64,000 nucleotides of DNA from Calditrichota bacterium (GTDB lineage Bacteria > Zhuqueibacterota > Zhuqueibacteria > Zhuqueibacterales > Geothermadaptataceae). Made by a program: the position numbers and the translations under genes. Positions within the stretch are counted from its first letter, which is position 1; every line of letters starts with the position of its first letter. This document shows positions 19,671 through 28,386 of the stretch, piece by piece. The notes beneath the pieces are model-generated. The model was not told the DNA's origin. It ran no database searches and saw only the letters and a list, made by a program, of their open reading frames with translations. Location of the stretch: contig QQUE01000015.1 in the NCBI GenBank assembly GCA_008501765.1, positions 310,001 through 374,000 on the forward strand, written 5' to 3'.

Positions 19671-20558
19671 TTACATACTTTCAAGATGAGAAATTCGCGT
19701 TCGCAATGCACTGCCGAAATTTAAAAAATCAAACATTTTTTCCAACGCCGCGCTCTGCACCGGGCGGCAGGCCAGCGCATCAATTGATACGTCCACAGGT
19801 GCATCGGTGGCAATCATCGCCAGTTTTTGTGATAAAAAAGCCTGGTCTTTGTTATCTTGCAATTTTGTTTTAATACTTTTGGCGCCTCGAATTTTCAGGT
19901 TGGATATTTCATCGATATTTTCAAATGTATTTTCCAACGTATCAAAGTGCTGTAACAAAGCACAGGCAGATTTGGGTCCGATTCCCGGCACCCCGGGAAT
20001 GTTATCAACCTGATCGCCCATCAAAGCCAGGTAATCAACAAATTGATCCGGACGCACGCCAAAATGTTCCTGGACACCAGCTTCGTCCAATTGCCGGTTG
20101 CGTGCAAAATCCCAAAAAGTATCACCTGGCGTGATTAATTGCGCCAAATCTTTATCGCTGGAAACAATCCAGATTTCCTGTTGTTCCGAGCGTAACTTTT
20201 TCGCCAGCGTGCCAATAAGATCATCAGCTTCATAACTTTTTTCCATAAAAACCGGCAATCCCAAAGCTTCAGCGCCGTAAAGACACATTGAAAATTGATC
20301 GGAGAGCGCCTCCGGAACAGGCTCACGATGCTGCTTGTATTCCGGATAAATCTCGTTGCGAAACGAGCTGCTCAATTTATCATCGAATGCGACTGCAATA
20401 AATTCCGGTTTTGCCTGTGTGATGACCTGAAAAAGGAAATTGATGAATCCGTAGATTGCATTGCATGGCTTCCCTTCAGAATCTCGCATCGAATCAGGGA
20501 TTGAATAATAAGCACGAAAAATGTAGGGACTCGCGTCGATCAACAGAAGTTTTGACAT
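19671..20558 (-). CDS. Stand-alone 5'-3' exonuclease / flap endonuclease (Pol I N-domain type)
   Basis: A 295-residue FEN-type nuclease equal to the N-terminal domain of DNA polymerase I without the polymerase. Metal-binding acidic residues appear in DASPYIFRAYY, VAFDDK, YEADDLIGTLA and SSDKDLAQLI; the helix-3-turn-helix DNA-binding element is MGDQVDNIPGVPGIGPKSA. It would remove RNA primers and flaps. It resembles ExoIX/Xni-like paralogues, but those lack some acidic residues that are present here. A GGAGAACGC site precedes the ATG. Confidence 0.88.
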   Translation of the reverse strand: MSKLLLIDASPYIFRAYYSIPDSMRDSEGKPCNAIYGFINFLFQVITQAKPEFIAVAFDDKLSSSFRNEIYPEYKQHREPVPEALSDQFSMCLYGAEALGLPVFMEKSYEADDLIGTLAKKLRSEQQEIWIVSSDKDLAQLITPGDTFWDFARNRQLDEAGVQEHFGVRPDQFVDYLALMGDQVDNIPGVPGIGPKSACALLQHFDTLENTFENIDEISNLKIRGAKSIKTKLQDNKDQAFLSQKLAMIATDAPVDVSIDALACRPVQSAALEKMFDFLNFGSALRTRISHLESM

Positions 20559-20593
20559 GCGTTCTCCGTAAAATTTGAGATTAAACTAAACAT

Positions 20594-20634
20594 ATGCACT
20601 GCAAGTGCATAGGTTTGGCCAGGACTGAAAGTCC
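20594..20634. repeat. Pair of REP-like hairpins with CTGnAAG cores
   Basis: ATGCACT-GCA-AGTGCAT (20594-20610) and GGACT-GAA-AGTCC (20622-20634) are perfect hairpins with three-base loops. They share the frame CT-G-N-A-AG at the loop with a third hairpin at 20882-20896, while stem bases differ in a compensated way. This is typical of REP palindromes. Confidence 0.65.
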
Positions 20635-20740
20635 ATTATTCAAGCATTAAATTTTCATAATTTGTAAGCCATCTTTTTCTATTGGTCATTAAAATGATCT
20701 TTTGCCCAGCGCCTACGCCAAACAGGAAATGCTTTTATTG

Positions 20741-20817
20741 GCCACAGATTAACACCGATGAAACACGGATTTTTTAAACCCGATAAAATCTGTGTTCAAT
20801 CAGTGTAAATCAGTGAC
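20741..20817. repeat. Imperfect long inverted repeat, family R1/R2
   Basis: Left arm begins GCCACAGATTAACACCGATG; right arm ends TGTAAATCAGTGAC and is its imperfect reverse complement over about 33 bases. A second member of the same family lies at 52914-52993. Elements of this CCACAGAT..CACGGAT style are non-coding and occur in many genomes; origin unknown. Confidence 0.65.
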
Positions 20818-20881
20818 TGAAGTTTCTTCAGTTCAATATTTGCATTGCATCTTTATTTTTTATGGTATTAACGGAAAGTCT

Positions 20882-20896
20882 TGCGCTGGAAGCGCA
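20882..20896. repeat. REP-like hairpin TGCGCT-GGA-AGCGCA
   Basis: Perfect 6-base stem with a three-base loop. Aligned with the hairpin at 20594, TGCACTGCAAGTGCATAG versus TGCGCTGGAAGCGCATAG, the A-T pair is replaced by a G-C pair, which is a compensatory change. Confidence 0.65.
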
Positions 20897-20947
20897 TAGT
20901 TTTAAACTAGCGCGCAGAAACAATAAATTGGGCACCAGGATCAGTCA

Positions 20948-23068
20948 TCATCGCAATTTCAGCGTCCCGGCTGCAACCGCCGCGTCAAGCAAACCGGTTA
21001 CCTCATCCAGGCTGACGGTGCCGTAATACCATTTTCCGAAAGTCATGGCTTCCGCTCGAACTGCCTTGTAAATATCATAATAGCTGCGCTTGCCGTCGAC
21101 AAAATTATAGACTTCGGCCCGCATAATCCCGTGCAAGTCGCTGCGAAAACGAACTTTGCGCCGGTTGGTAAAGTAGTCGTCCAATGAACCATTGTTCGCT
21201 GGTATTTTTTTCATCGCTGCTTTTTCTTCCATAGAATATACGAGTTTGGGAGGCTTCTTTCCATAAAGCGATTTATAATGTGCATGCAGGTCGGCGTACA
21301 AATTATCACCCAATTCTGACGTCTGTGCAAGGAAAACCTGCAACGTTTTTTTAGCTGAATCATTCTCATTTGCAAAGACTTCAATAGATTTAATCGCACG
21401 TTTCTCCCGCAGGATGCCTTGTTCGATCAAAGCCATTGCATCCTTCCAGTTCTGTGAATCCGGGCTTTTCTGAATGCTGTGCATGGCAGCACGCAAGTCC
21501 CGATTCAGGCTGCGCTGCCCACGGAGATAAGTTTCACTCGCCAGCAGTGGCACATCAGCCGCCTCGACAGCGCCCAGATATTGTGCCATCGCCGCAACGA
21601 TAAAACTGTTTCTCGCCAGCTGAGTTTGGTCAATTTTATCGAGATCATCATCGGAGGAATGAATATAATAGTCATCCCAATTTATCATTCCAATGGCCGG
21701 CACGCCGATAATTCCTTCGATAAAACACATGTAATCGGATGCCCCGAAATAGGGAACAAAGGCGGCAGTAAATCCCTCGCGGGTGCCTCGTGTCGAATAA
21801 ATCGGTCGTGTGTGCGGTCGCGGCAAAGGTCCGGAACGGCTGGCAGAAAGAAAAGCATTGTTGGTTTGAATGACGTACGTGCCAATATTTTCAAACAGGG
21901 CGTCGAGGTAGCTGGTGATCGAAAGCGGGGCAAAAATCAGGTGCTGCACCCGGCTGCCGAGAGATTGTCGAGCGCCGGTCATATCCTGATGCAAATTGGC
22001 GAGGAACTTTTTCGGTTCTTCGGGATTATCCCGGAAATAGCGGTATTCGGAATAAATTTCATCGGTCCACCAAAATCGAATATCCCGCTTCGGTGGCTCC
22101 ATCTTGCCTTCAGCAATGAGTTTATTAAAGACACGTGCAATTTCGAGTAAATTACCACAGCCACTGCCATCGTCGTTTGCCGAACCTTGCTCCTCCTGCA
22201 AATGAGCTGTCAAAACAATTTGTTGATCATGGAAAGTGCTACCACGGATCCAGCCTTCCACGAATCCGGTGTGCCCTGGTTTTGAACTGACGTCTACATC
22301 AACTTTTGCTTTGAGGATAATTCGCCCACCCGGTGTTTTTTTCCCGGTCGCAAAATAATCCTGGCCGGAATCGGATTGCAATATTTTCCGTAATTTTTCG
22401 CCTTTTCGAGGTGGCAGATTAAATGCAAAAGTGGCCTTTTTCGTGCTGTCATCCGAGTTTGGAATACGTGTCCATGCAATTTGATCAGGAAAATCAAGCA
22501 TAGAACGCCCCTCGGAAGTCGCATAGCTGACGACGCCAAGGGCACCCTTTTCCCAGACTGCGCGCTGAACCGCTGGCCACGGAGAGCCTTGAATCAAGAC
22601 AATTTTACCGGCAACATCGAGGTCTTCCAACGCTTCATCGGATCCATCGGCAATCCAGACCAATTCGGCTGTGACATCGGTGTCCCGGCTGTTATCGGAG
22701 AGATAAAGCGCATGATCGCCAATGTCAGCCAATTTTAATTCCACTGGTTCAATCATCCATAATTCCGCTGAGTTGGCCGTATAGTTGACTCCGGTCCGAG
22801 GCTGCTCGATAAATTGCACATCCTGCAATCCCGCCTCTTTTGCTGCTTTGACGATATAATCTGCGGCTTCAAAATACCCACGCATGCCAGAGTTTCGATG
22901 CCAGTGGGACAACCAACGAATATGTTCAAACGAGCGGTCACCGGAAATTTCATTGGTTAAATTGCGAATCTCCGCATCATTCAAAAAAGGTGTGGATTGG
23001 GATAGCACAGGCTGAGCAAGCAGAATTAGAAGTGCGAAAATTGTAAAAATCAACCGAACATTTTTCAT
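20948..23068 (-). CDS. Exported M28-family metallopeptidase
   Basis: A 706-residue secreted protein with a signal peptide (FTIFALLILLAQPVLSQ). A PA-domain-like insert (about 130-250) precedes the M28 zinc-peptidase core: TAHLQEEQGSANDDGSG (His and bridging Asp), WWTDEIYSEYRYF (Glu), LHQDMTGA (Asp) and YYIHSSDDDLDKID (last His). All five metal ligands seem present, but the usual H-x-D carries Gln instead of Asp (HLQ). About 200 C-terminal residues form a helical extension. The ATG at 23068 with TTGGAGAATGT is preferred over a start 21 codons upstream. Confidence 0.85.
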   Translation of the reverse strand: MKNVRLIFTIFALLILLAQPVLSQSTPFLNDAEIRNLTNEISGDRSFEHIRWLSHWHRNSGMRGYFEAADYIVKAAKEAGLQDVQFIEQPRTGVNYTANSAELWMIEPVELKLADIGDHALYLSDNSRDTDVTAELVWIADGSDEALEDLDVAGKIVLIQGSPWPAVQRAVWEKGALGVVSYATSEGRSMLDFPDQIAWTRIPNSDDSTKKATFAFNLPPRKGEKLRKILQSDSGQDYFATGKKTPGGRIILKAKVDVDVSSKPGHTGFVEGWIRGSTFHDQQIVLTAHLQEEQGSANDDGSGCGNLLEIARVFNKLIAEGKMEPPKRDIRFWWTDEIYSEYRYFRDNPEEPKKFLANLHQDMTGARQSLGSRVQHLIFAPLSITSYLDALFENIGTYVIQTNNAFLSASRSGPLPRPHTRPIYSTRGTREGFTAAFVPYFGASDYMCFIEGIIGVPAIGMINWDDYYIHSSDDDLDKIDQTQLARNSFIVAAMAQYLGAVEAADVPLLASETYLRGQRSLNRDLRAAMHSIQKSPDSQNWKDAMALIEQGILREKRAIKSIEVFANENDSAKKTLQVFLAQTSELGDNLYADLHAHYKSLYGKKPPKLVYSMEEKAAMKKIPANNGSLDDYFTNRRKVRFRSDLHGIMRAEVYNFVDGKRSYYDIYKAVRAEAMTFGKWYYGTVSLDEVTGLLDAAVAAGTLKLR

Positions 23069-23558
23069 ACATTCTCCAAGGTACCGTTTTAGAAAACTAA
23101 ATTTCGTGAGTTCGACATAAGGAAATTTCACTAATCTATCATGTCATTCCGGTTTTTGCAGCGCAAAATTCCGGGATCATATACGATTACTCAAACAAAG
23201 GTTTAAGTGCTTTGCCGGGGAGATCCCGGCATCTCGTTGGCACTCGAGCCGGGATGACTTGCTTCATATTCATTTTTACTTACATCCAACTCACGTTAAA
23301 TTGGAATCGATATGTAAAATAAATAATAGCTAAATCCCATTGCATAAAATATAGAATATTAATTCAGAATATAAAAAGAATTAAATCAGATTGGCACCGA
23401 CATGTTTTACTGCATAAAAAAATTTTGTACATCCGCAAGCTGAGAACAAGGATTGGGAATGAGAAATAGTGTTGCTTCGCATCCAATATTTTAGGAGAAC
23501 GCTTTATTCCTTTTGCGCAATATTTTTACCTGTATTGCGCGTGGTTTAGATGTGAAAT
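23069..23558. other. Intergenic spacer, about 490 bp
   Basis: Contains one inverted-repeat element (23143-23258) and AT-rich sequence that must carry the promoter of the M28 peptidase gene. No small gene or RNA is supported. Confidence 0.5.
23143..23258. repeat. Inverted-repeat element with GTCATTCCGG / CCGGGATGAC ends
   Basis: Outer ends GTCATTCCGG (23143-23152) and CCGGGATGAC (23249-23258) pair with one mismatch; inside, ATCCCGGC and GCCGGGAT form a perfect 8-base stem. GTCAT(T/C)CCGG...GATCCCGG sequences are common dispersed intergenic repeats in bacteria. Non-coding. Confidence 0.65.
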
Positions 23559-24788
23559 TCAATTTTCTTCTTTTAATATAAAACCAATTCGATCCAATCG
23601 CCCATCGATATTTTGCCGCGGCATCACCTCGAAAATGCGACAAATGAGCGGATAAATATCGATATTGTTTAACGTGCCCGTTGTGTATCCCTTTTTAAAT
23701 GCCGGCCCCATGGCATGAAATACAGCATGCATATCCAGATGATGGTTATCGTAACCATGGTTGCCTTTTCCCATATTTCGCACCGGTTCGGTCGTTAAAG
23801 TCCAGCCCATTTCGGCGATAAGTATAAGTGGTGGAATAAAGGGATGATTGGAGTAATGAAACCAGATTGGAACATCTTCCCTTTTATAAACCTTGAAGTG
23901 AAATTCCTGCTTTTTGAGATTGTGATAAACCTGCTCAATCCTGCTTTCCACGGGTCGGATTCCGATCATTGGGCCGTAGCCCATAACTTCATATTTCTCG
24001 TCGGCGAGAAATTTATCCACCCTCACGACCCGTTTCTCGCCGATTGCCGTCATGCCATGATCGGAAACAACAACGATATTGGTTTGCTCAAATTGGTCGA
24101 TTTTTTTCAGGCCAGTAAACAGACGGCCCAGCATCAAATCGAGCCTGGCGATAGCACGGTTGATTTGCGGGCTGGCAGGGCCAAATCCATGCCCGTAGGA
24201 ATCGGTTTCATGGAAATACAGCGTAATGAAATCAGGGCGTGTTCCCACGGGAAGCTGCAACCACTCAATTACACCGTCAATACGTGTTTCGTAGGGCAGA
24301 TTATGGTCATAATGTTCAAATATATCCGGGTGCCTTTCAGCCATTTCGATTTCTGAACCAGGCCAAAAATAGGATGCAGTGCGGACACCCTGCCTGCGCA
24401 AAGTTTCCCAAATAGCTTCCCCCTGATACCACCGGCTATCTCTGTTGGCTGGATCAGACCCAATGCGATATTCTTTACCTGAAAATGGATCGTTAATATC
24501 ATTATAAATGATGCCATGATTTTCGGTATGCATCCCGGTGACGATGCTCAAATGGTTGGGAAATGTCTTTGAGGGGTAGGTTGGTTTTAACGAGCTCGCT
24601 TTGACACCGTTTTGGGCCATAAAATCCAGGTTAGGCGTGAGACCGCGTTCTGTATAGTCCCAACGAAAGCCATCAAATGATATGAGGATGAAGGTTGGTT
24701 TCTCCGCCGGGAACAGGGTGTGCGGTAGTGAAATTAAAATACTAAGGAACAGAAATTTAATTTTAGCCATATGACAACGATTGTTCAT
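23559..24788 (-). CDS. Exported type I phosphodiesterase / nucleotide pyrophosphatase family protein
   Basis: A 409-residue alkaline-phosphatase-superfamily enzyme of the ENPP type, with a signal peptide (FLFLSILISLPHTLFPA). Zinc ligands and nucleophile are visible: ISFDGFRWDY (Asp), KPTYPSKTFPNHLSIVTG (Thr nucleophile and Asn), FHETDSYGHGFGP (Asp, His), VVSDHGM (Asp, His) and GNHGYDNHHLDMHAVF (His). It would hydrolyse phosphodiester or pyrophosphate bonds of nucleotides or lipids in the periplasm. TAGAGGAAAAAA precedes the ATG and fixes the start. Confidence 0.9.
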   Translation of the reverse strand: MNNRCHMAKIKFLFLSILISLPHTLFPAEKPTFILISFDGFRWDYTERGLTPNLDFMAQNGVKASSLKPTYPSKTFPNHLSIVTGMHTENHGIIYNDINDPFSGKEYRIGSDPANRDSRWYQGEAIWETLRRQGVRTASYFWPGSEIEMAERHPDIFEHYDHNLPYETRIDGVIEWLQLPVGTRPDFITLYFHETDSYGHGFGPASPQINRAIARLDLMLGRLFTGLKKIDQFEQTNIVVVSDHGMTAIGEKRVVRVDKFLADEKYEVMGYGPMIGIRPVESRIEQVYHNLKKQEFHFKVYKREDVPIWFHYSNHPFIPPLILIAEMGWTLTTEPVRNMGKGNHGYDNHHLDMHAVFHAMGPAFKKGYTTGTLNNIDIYPLICRIFEVMPRQNIDGRLDRIGFILKEEN

Positions 24789-24869
24789 TTTTTTCCTCTA
24801 TTTGAATTTAACAAATTGCCCCGTTAAAAAATAAGAATACTGTATCTCTAAGGATACCATGTTTGTAGC

Positions 24870-24885
24870 TCAGAACTTGCTCTGA
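24870..24885. repeat. Degenerate REP palindrome (RAYT-associated)
   Basis: TGTAGC-TCAGA-ACTTGC-TCTGA resembles the perfect REP at 25620-25643 but with stem mismatches. It lies about 100 bases outside the transposase gene. Confidence 0.55.
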
Positions 24886-24964
24886 AAATATTCAACAAAA
24901 TGTATAAATTCCGACTTCTTCGACCGATTTAATATAGAGTTCCAATTTAAACTCAAAGGAATAA

Positions 24965-24984
24965 TCAGAGCAAGCTCTGACTAC
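24965..24984. repeat. REP palindrome at the 3' side of the RAYT gene
   Basis: TCAGAGC-AA-GCTCTGA followed by CTAC; the perfect 7-base stem matches the REP on the other side of the transposase. The stop codon of the transposase lies inside this repeat. Confidence 0.75.
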
Positions 24985-25589
24985 GAGCTCCAGTCATCCC
25001 ACCCTTTGCCATAGTTTTTTAAAGGATATTTGAACCAAATTTCTTTCATTTTCTCATATCCGTATTTTTCGAGATAATAATGCACACTCGAGCAGGGCCA
25101 TTCTTGCCATTTTTTTACGTACCCATGTTTCACCGGATTATTATGTATGTAGTTGAAAGTCGTCCAGTAATGTCGTTCACTACGCATAAAACGATCTGAA
25201 TAACTGTGGAAGACCTTGCGTCCTGATCTTTCATCTTCCTTATTCCAGGAAATGGCGTTTATGCTATGAAATGGCTGCACCTTCCTGGAATATTTATCGA
25301 GATCAAGAATGTGGGCAACAAAGTGATAATGATTAGGTAGCACAACCCACAGGTAGAGTTTCTCGCAGCATTCGTTTAAAAATTCCAGCAAAGCCACTGT
25401 AAATTTTTCGAGCCTGTCTGGTGTTGCATTAATGATTTGTTGATGTTCAAAACACGCAGCAGATATCATATAAATTCGATCTTGTTTGATAAATCGAGGA
25501 GGTGAATGCCAAGGCAGACGGTGTGATTTGCGTAGTTCAATCAATGCCTTTCGTTCTCTTTCGCTGAGTTTTCTGCTTTCATACATCAT
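24981..25589 (-). CDS. REP-associated tyrosine transposase (RAYT, TnpA-REP)
   Basis: A Y1 HUH single-strand transposase of the IS200/IS605 superfamily, RAYT branch, about 202 residues. The metal-binding HUH motif is LPNHYHFVAH; the catalytic Tyr lies in TTFNYIHNNPVKHGYV, a RAYT signature, followed by WPCSSVHYY. The frame can extend 20 codons upstream, but that part only translates the flanking REP, so I prefer the ATG at 25589 (GGGGAAT just before it). The gene is boxed by matching REP palindromes at both ends, the textbook arrangement for a domesticated RAYT that scatters REPs. Confidence 0.9.
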   Translation of the reverse strand: MMYESRKLSERERKALIELRKSHRLPWHSPPRFIKQDRIYMISAACFEHQQIINATPDRLEKFTVALLEFLNECCEKLYLWVVLPNHYHFVAHILDLDKYSRKVQPFHSINAISWNKEDERSGRKVFHSYSDRFMRSERHYWTTFNYIHNNPVKHGYVKKWQEWPCSSVHYYLEKYGYEKMKEIWFKYPLKNYGKGWDDWSS

Positions 25590-25619
25590 ATTCCCCATTT
25601 TGAATTTGAAATATTGTTT

Positions 25620-25643
25620 GTAGTCAGAGCTTGCTCTGACTAC
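25620..25643. repeat. Perfect REP palindrome at the 5' side of the RAYT gene
   Basis: GTAGTCAGAGC-TT-GCTCTGACTAC, an 11-base perfect stem with a two-base loop, directly upstream of the transposase and just before the TonB receptor terminator. Confidence 0.85.
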
Positions 25644-25650
25644 GAACAAA

Positions 25651-25674
25651 AAAAGGCGACCGAAGTCGCCTTTT
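25651..25674 (-). terminator. Strong rho-independent terminator with UUCG loop
   Basis: A perfect 10-base stem AAAAGGCGAC / GTCGCCTTTT encloses CGAA on the plus strand, which is UUCG on the minus strand, closed by C-G: the very stable C(UUCG)G tetraloop. A run of eight T follows on the minus strand. It ends the TonB-dependent receptor transcript and also has a T run on the plus strand. Confidence 0.9.
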
Positions 25675-25698
25675 TAAATTCAAACTATTCTAATTTTC

Positions 25699-28386
25699 TT
25701 AGAAATTAAGTTTCACACCTGCATTGATGGTGCGTGGAATACCCATGTAAACTTCTGCATCATCAGCTTGGTGGTTTTTATCACCAAAAGCGTTGAAATC
25801 GCTATTATCAGTTGCATCTTGAATGTACTCAGTATCAAGAATATTGAAAGCATGTGCGAAAAGCTGTACGCCAACACCTGAGAATTTCATCGGTAATCTG
25901 TAGTACGCATGAAAATCAAAGACATTGTAGTTTGGCGCTTTCCAGCTTTGTACACGATCAGTTTCATCAATTCTATCAAATGGGTTCCAATCGGCGTAAT
26001 GATCAATGAAGTTTTTCATTACGACGCGGGCATTCAAACCTTTAATAGGTGTAACAGCAGCTGCGATAGCAACTTGCGTTTGTGGTGCATCGCCGACTTT
26101 GAGGTCTTTTACATAATAGGTATATGGCGTATTAACCTGGCCGGTATCGGTGAATTCTCTGTAGCTGCCATTTACGTCGTCGGTAAGCTTCCAGTTACCT
26201 ACTGAAGCAACACCATCAAAGCGGAACATTTTTGTTGGTTGGTAGGCAGCTTCAAACTCAACACCCTGGTGGAGAGAATTCATACCACTCAAGAAAATCA
26301 AGTTCTCACTACCGTCTTCCAATTGGATTTGACGTGTATTGGCACGGTCTTTCCAGGAAGTATAGTAGAGGCTTGTTTTCAAGGTCAGTTTGTTTGCCAA
26401 TGTATTGAAATTCAGACCAGCTTCATAAGACTGAAACTTTTCATTATCAGGATTATCAGCAACACTACCATCAAAATCGCTGATAACATTATCAAAGATT
26501 GGGGTCTTTTCAACAAATCCAAAGTTACCATAGGCTTCCATGTCTTCGTTGATGCGATACATGGCGCCACCTTTTACCTGAAATGCGCTAATCCAGTCGG
26601 CTTCGCTGTACAATTCATCACCACCGTCATTAGTAAAATGATCGGTAAAAGTATACTTAACTGATGAATATCCTGCCGTACCATAAAGCGTGAAGAGGTT
26701 TTGTGTGTATTCAGCCTGTAAGAATCCACCAATCCAGTCAACCGTATTGGTATTATTATAGGCAAGTTTGTCGCCAAGCGCTTTCCGCTGATCAGCGGCT
26801 GTTATATCAAAATCGTTTCCAGAGTAAACATAGTAGCCGCCACCAAGAAGGTCACGCACTTCACGATAATGTTCGATTTCGGCTGTACGCCAATCAACAC
26901 CAGCGATAAGTTGTGTCGATTCATTCAGCTTATAATTCAGCTTGGAAATGGCACCCAGTGTCCACTGGTTGTTACGGCTATTTCTGAGAATACCAGCCGA
27001 ACTTCCGTCACCAGTAGACTTGTTGTTTGCAATCGTAGCATCCCAGTCAGCTGTCCGTGATGTACCGTTGGAATAATCCCACTTGATTGAACCGTATGTA
27101 CCTGTACCGCCACCTTTTCCACCAGAATAATAGAATATTGAGTACAATCCAAGATCGTCACTCAATTTGGAAAACCAGTTCAGGTTAACCTGTGGTTTGT
27201 GAAAGAAATTTTCACGCTCGTTAATGAAATCGGGATCGTAGCGATTATGATCGCTTTCATTCCAGTTCTGCATACCTACATAGGATGAGCTTACCGGACC
27301 CCAGTTTTCATTATATTCACGGCCTTGCTCAGCAAACTTATCGAGGCCACCTTCGTCGTAATCGTCCAGATCTTTGGCAAAATCATGGCTGTAAGCAGCG
27401 ATGTTTTGTCTGTAAAGATTCTGGCCGTGCAGCTGAGGAGCACCAACAGCATAAAGTTCCAGGCGGTTATTGTCATTGACATTGTAAGTTGCACCAGCAT
27501 AATATGCCCATGCATCTGTCCAGGTTTTATCAATAACACCATCACCAAACTTGCGAACAATAGTTCCATTAAAAGCATAGGTATCATTTACCTGGCCACT
27601 GGCATATTGCGCCGTGCTTTTAATGAAAGAACCGCTACCGAATTCTTGTTTGAAGAGTGCATTTTGATCCAGTGCAGTCGGATCAGTAATGATATTCATG
27701 GTTCCACCGATGGATGGTGTTGCCAAGTTGACAGCGGAGAGGCCACGCTGAACCTGAATTGATTCAGTTGCATCACCAATACCATCCCAGTTTGACCAGT
27801 AAACCCAGCCATTTTCCATATCATTAACCGGAACACCATTAATCATGATAGCCACGTTACGCTGATTAAAACCACGAACATTAATACGGGCATCGCCAGC
27901 GCCACCACCACCTTGAGTTGCGTAAACGCTCGGGGTTACGTCTAATGCAAGTGGAAGATCACGCGAGCCGAGATTGGCTTCAATCATTTCTTTTTTCACA
28001 TCGGTAAAAGCAACTGGTGTTTCACGCTCACGTGCCCGACTTGCTGAAATCATTACACCTTGCGTTATGAGTGCAATTTGTTCCAATGCAAAGTCGGCGT
28101 TTGCCATTGAACCAGCCGAAACATTGATGTTTTGTGTTGCAACTTCGTAACCGATAAAGGTTACTCTCAGATTATAAGTGCCAACAGGGACATTCTCAAT
28201 TTCGTAGTCACCATTCGCATCCGCAGCCGCGCCGTATGTTGTGCCAACAACTATTACATTAGCACCCGGTAAGGCGTCACCACTTTGTGCATCCGTTACA
28301 GTACCAGAAACCGTTCCTTGTGCAAAAACGAAACCTGGGACCAATAAAAGACCCACAACGATCATGAGTTTTTTCATACCTTTCAT
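25699..28386 (-). CDS. TonB-dependent outer-membrane receptor with carboxypeptidase-regulatory-like domain
   Basis: An 895-residue outer-membrane receptor. Signal peptide MKGMKKLMIVVGLLLVPGFVFAQ, then a CarboxypepD-reg-like domain (GTVSGTVTDAQSGDALPGANV to FIGYE, about 24-105), a plug domain (about 115-235, with VNVRGF-like INVRGFNQRNVAIMINGVPV) and a beta-barrel ending in INAGVKLNF, with the terminal Phe typical of barrels. Such receptors import siderophores, cobalamin, glycans or metals with TonB energy; the ligand cannot be read and no SusD partner is adjacent. GAGGAG eight bases before the ATG at 28386 supports this start over one 19 codons upstream. Confidence 0.92.
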   Translation of the reverse strand: MKGMKKLMIVVGLLLVPGFVFAQGTVSGTVTDAQSGDALPGANVIVVGTTYGAAADANGDYEIENVPVGTYNLRVTFIGYEVATQNINVSAGSMANADFALEQIALITQGVMISASRARERETPVAFTDVKKEMIEANLGSRDLPLALDVTPSVYATQGGGGAGDARINVRGFNQRNVAIMINGVPVNDMENGWVYWSNWDGIGDATESIQVQRGLSAVNLATPSIGGTMNIITDPTALDQNALFKQEFGSGSFIKSTAQYASGQVNDTYAFNGTIVRKFGDGVIDKTWTDAWAYYAGATYNVNDNNRLELYAVGAPQLHGQNLYRQNIAAYSHDFAKDLDDYDEGGLDKFAEQGREYNENWGPVSSSYVGMQNWNESDHNRYDPDFINERENFFHKPQVNLNWFSKLSDDLGLYSIFYYSGGKGGGTGTYGSIKWDYSNGTSRTADWDATIANNKSTGDGSSAGILRNSRNNQWTLGAISKLNYKLNESTQLIAGVDWRTAEIEHYREVRDLLGGGYYVYSGNDFDITAADQRKALGDKLAYNNTNTVDWIGGFLQAEYTQNLFTLYGTAGYSSVKYTFTDHFTNDGGDELYSEADWISAFQVKGGAMYRINEDMEAYGNFGFVEKTPIFDNVISDFDGSVADNPDNEKFQSYEAGLNFNTLANKLTLKTSLYYTSWKDRANTRQIQLEDGSENLIFLSGMNSLHQGVEFEAAYQPTKMFRFDGVASVGNWKLTDDVNGSYREFTDTGQVNTPYTYYVKDLKVGDAPQTQVAIAAAVTPIKGLNARVVMKNFIDHYADWNPFDRIDETDRVQSWKAPNYNVFDFHAYYRLPMKFSGVGVQLFAHAFNILDTEYIQDATDNSDFNAFGDKNHQADDAEVYMGIPRTINAGVKLNF

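Larger units (their letters stand above)
20559..20947. other. Intergenic spacer, about 390 bp, built largely of repeats
   Basis: No gene is supported. The spacer contains three short hairpins of one style (20594-20610, 20622-20634, 20882-20896) and a long imperfect inverted repeat (20741-20817), each listed separately. Confidence 0.6.

Noticed and set aside
21479-22150. Open frame of 223 codons on the plus strand
   Set aside because: Entirely antisense to the M28 peptidase gene, with no recognisable domain and no ribosome binding site; a shadow of the real gene.
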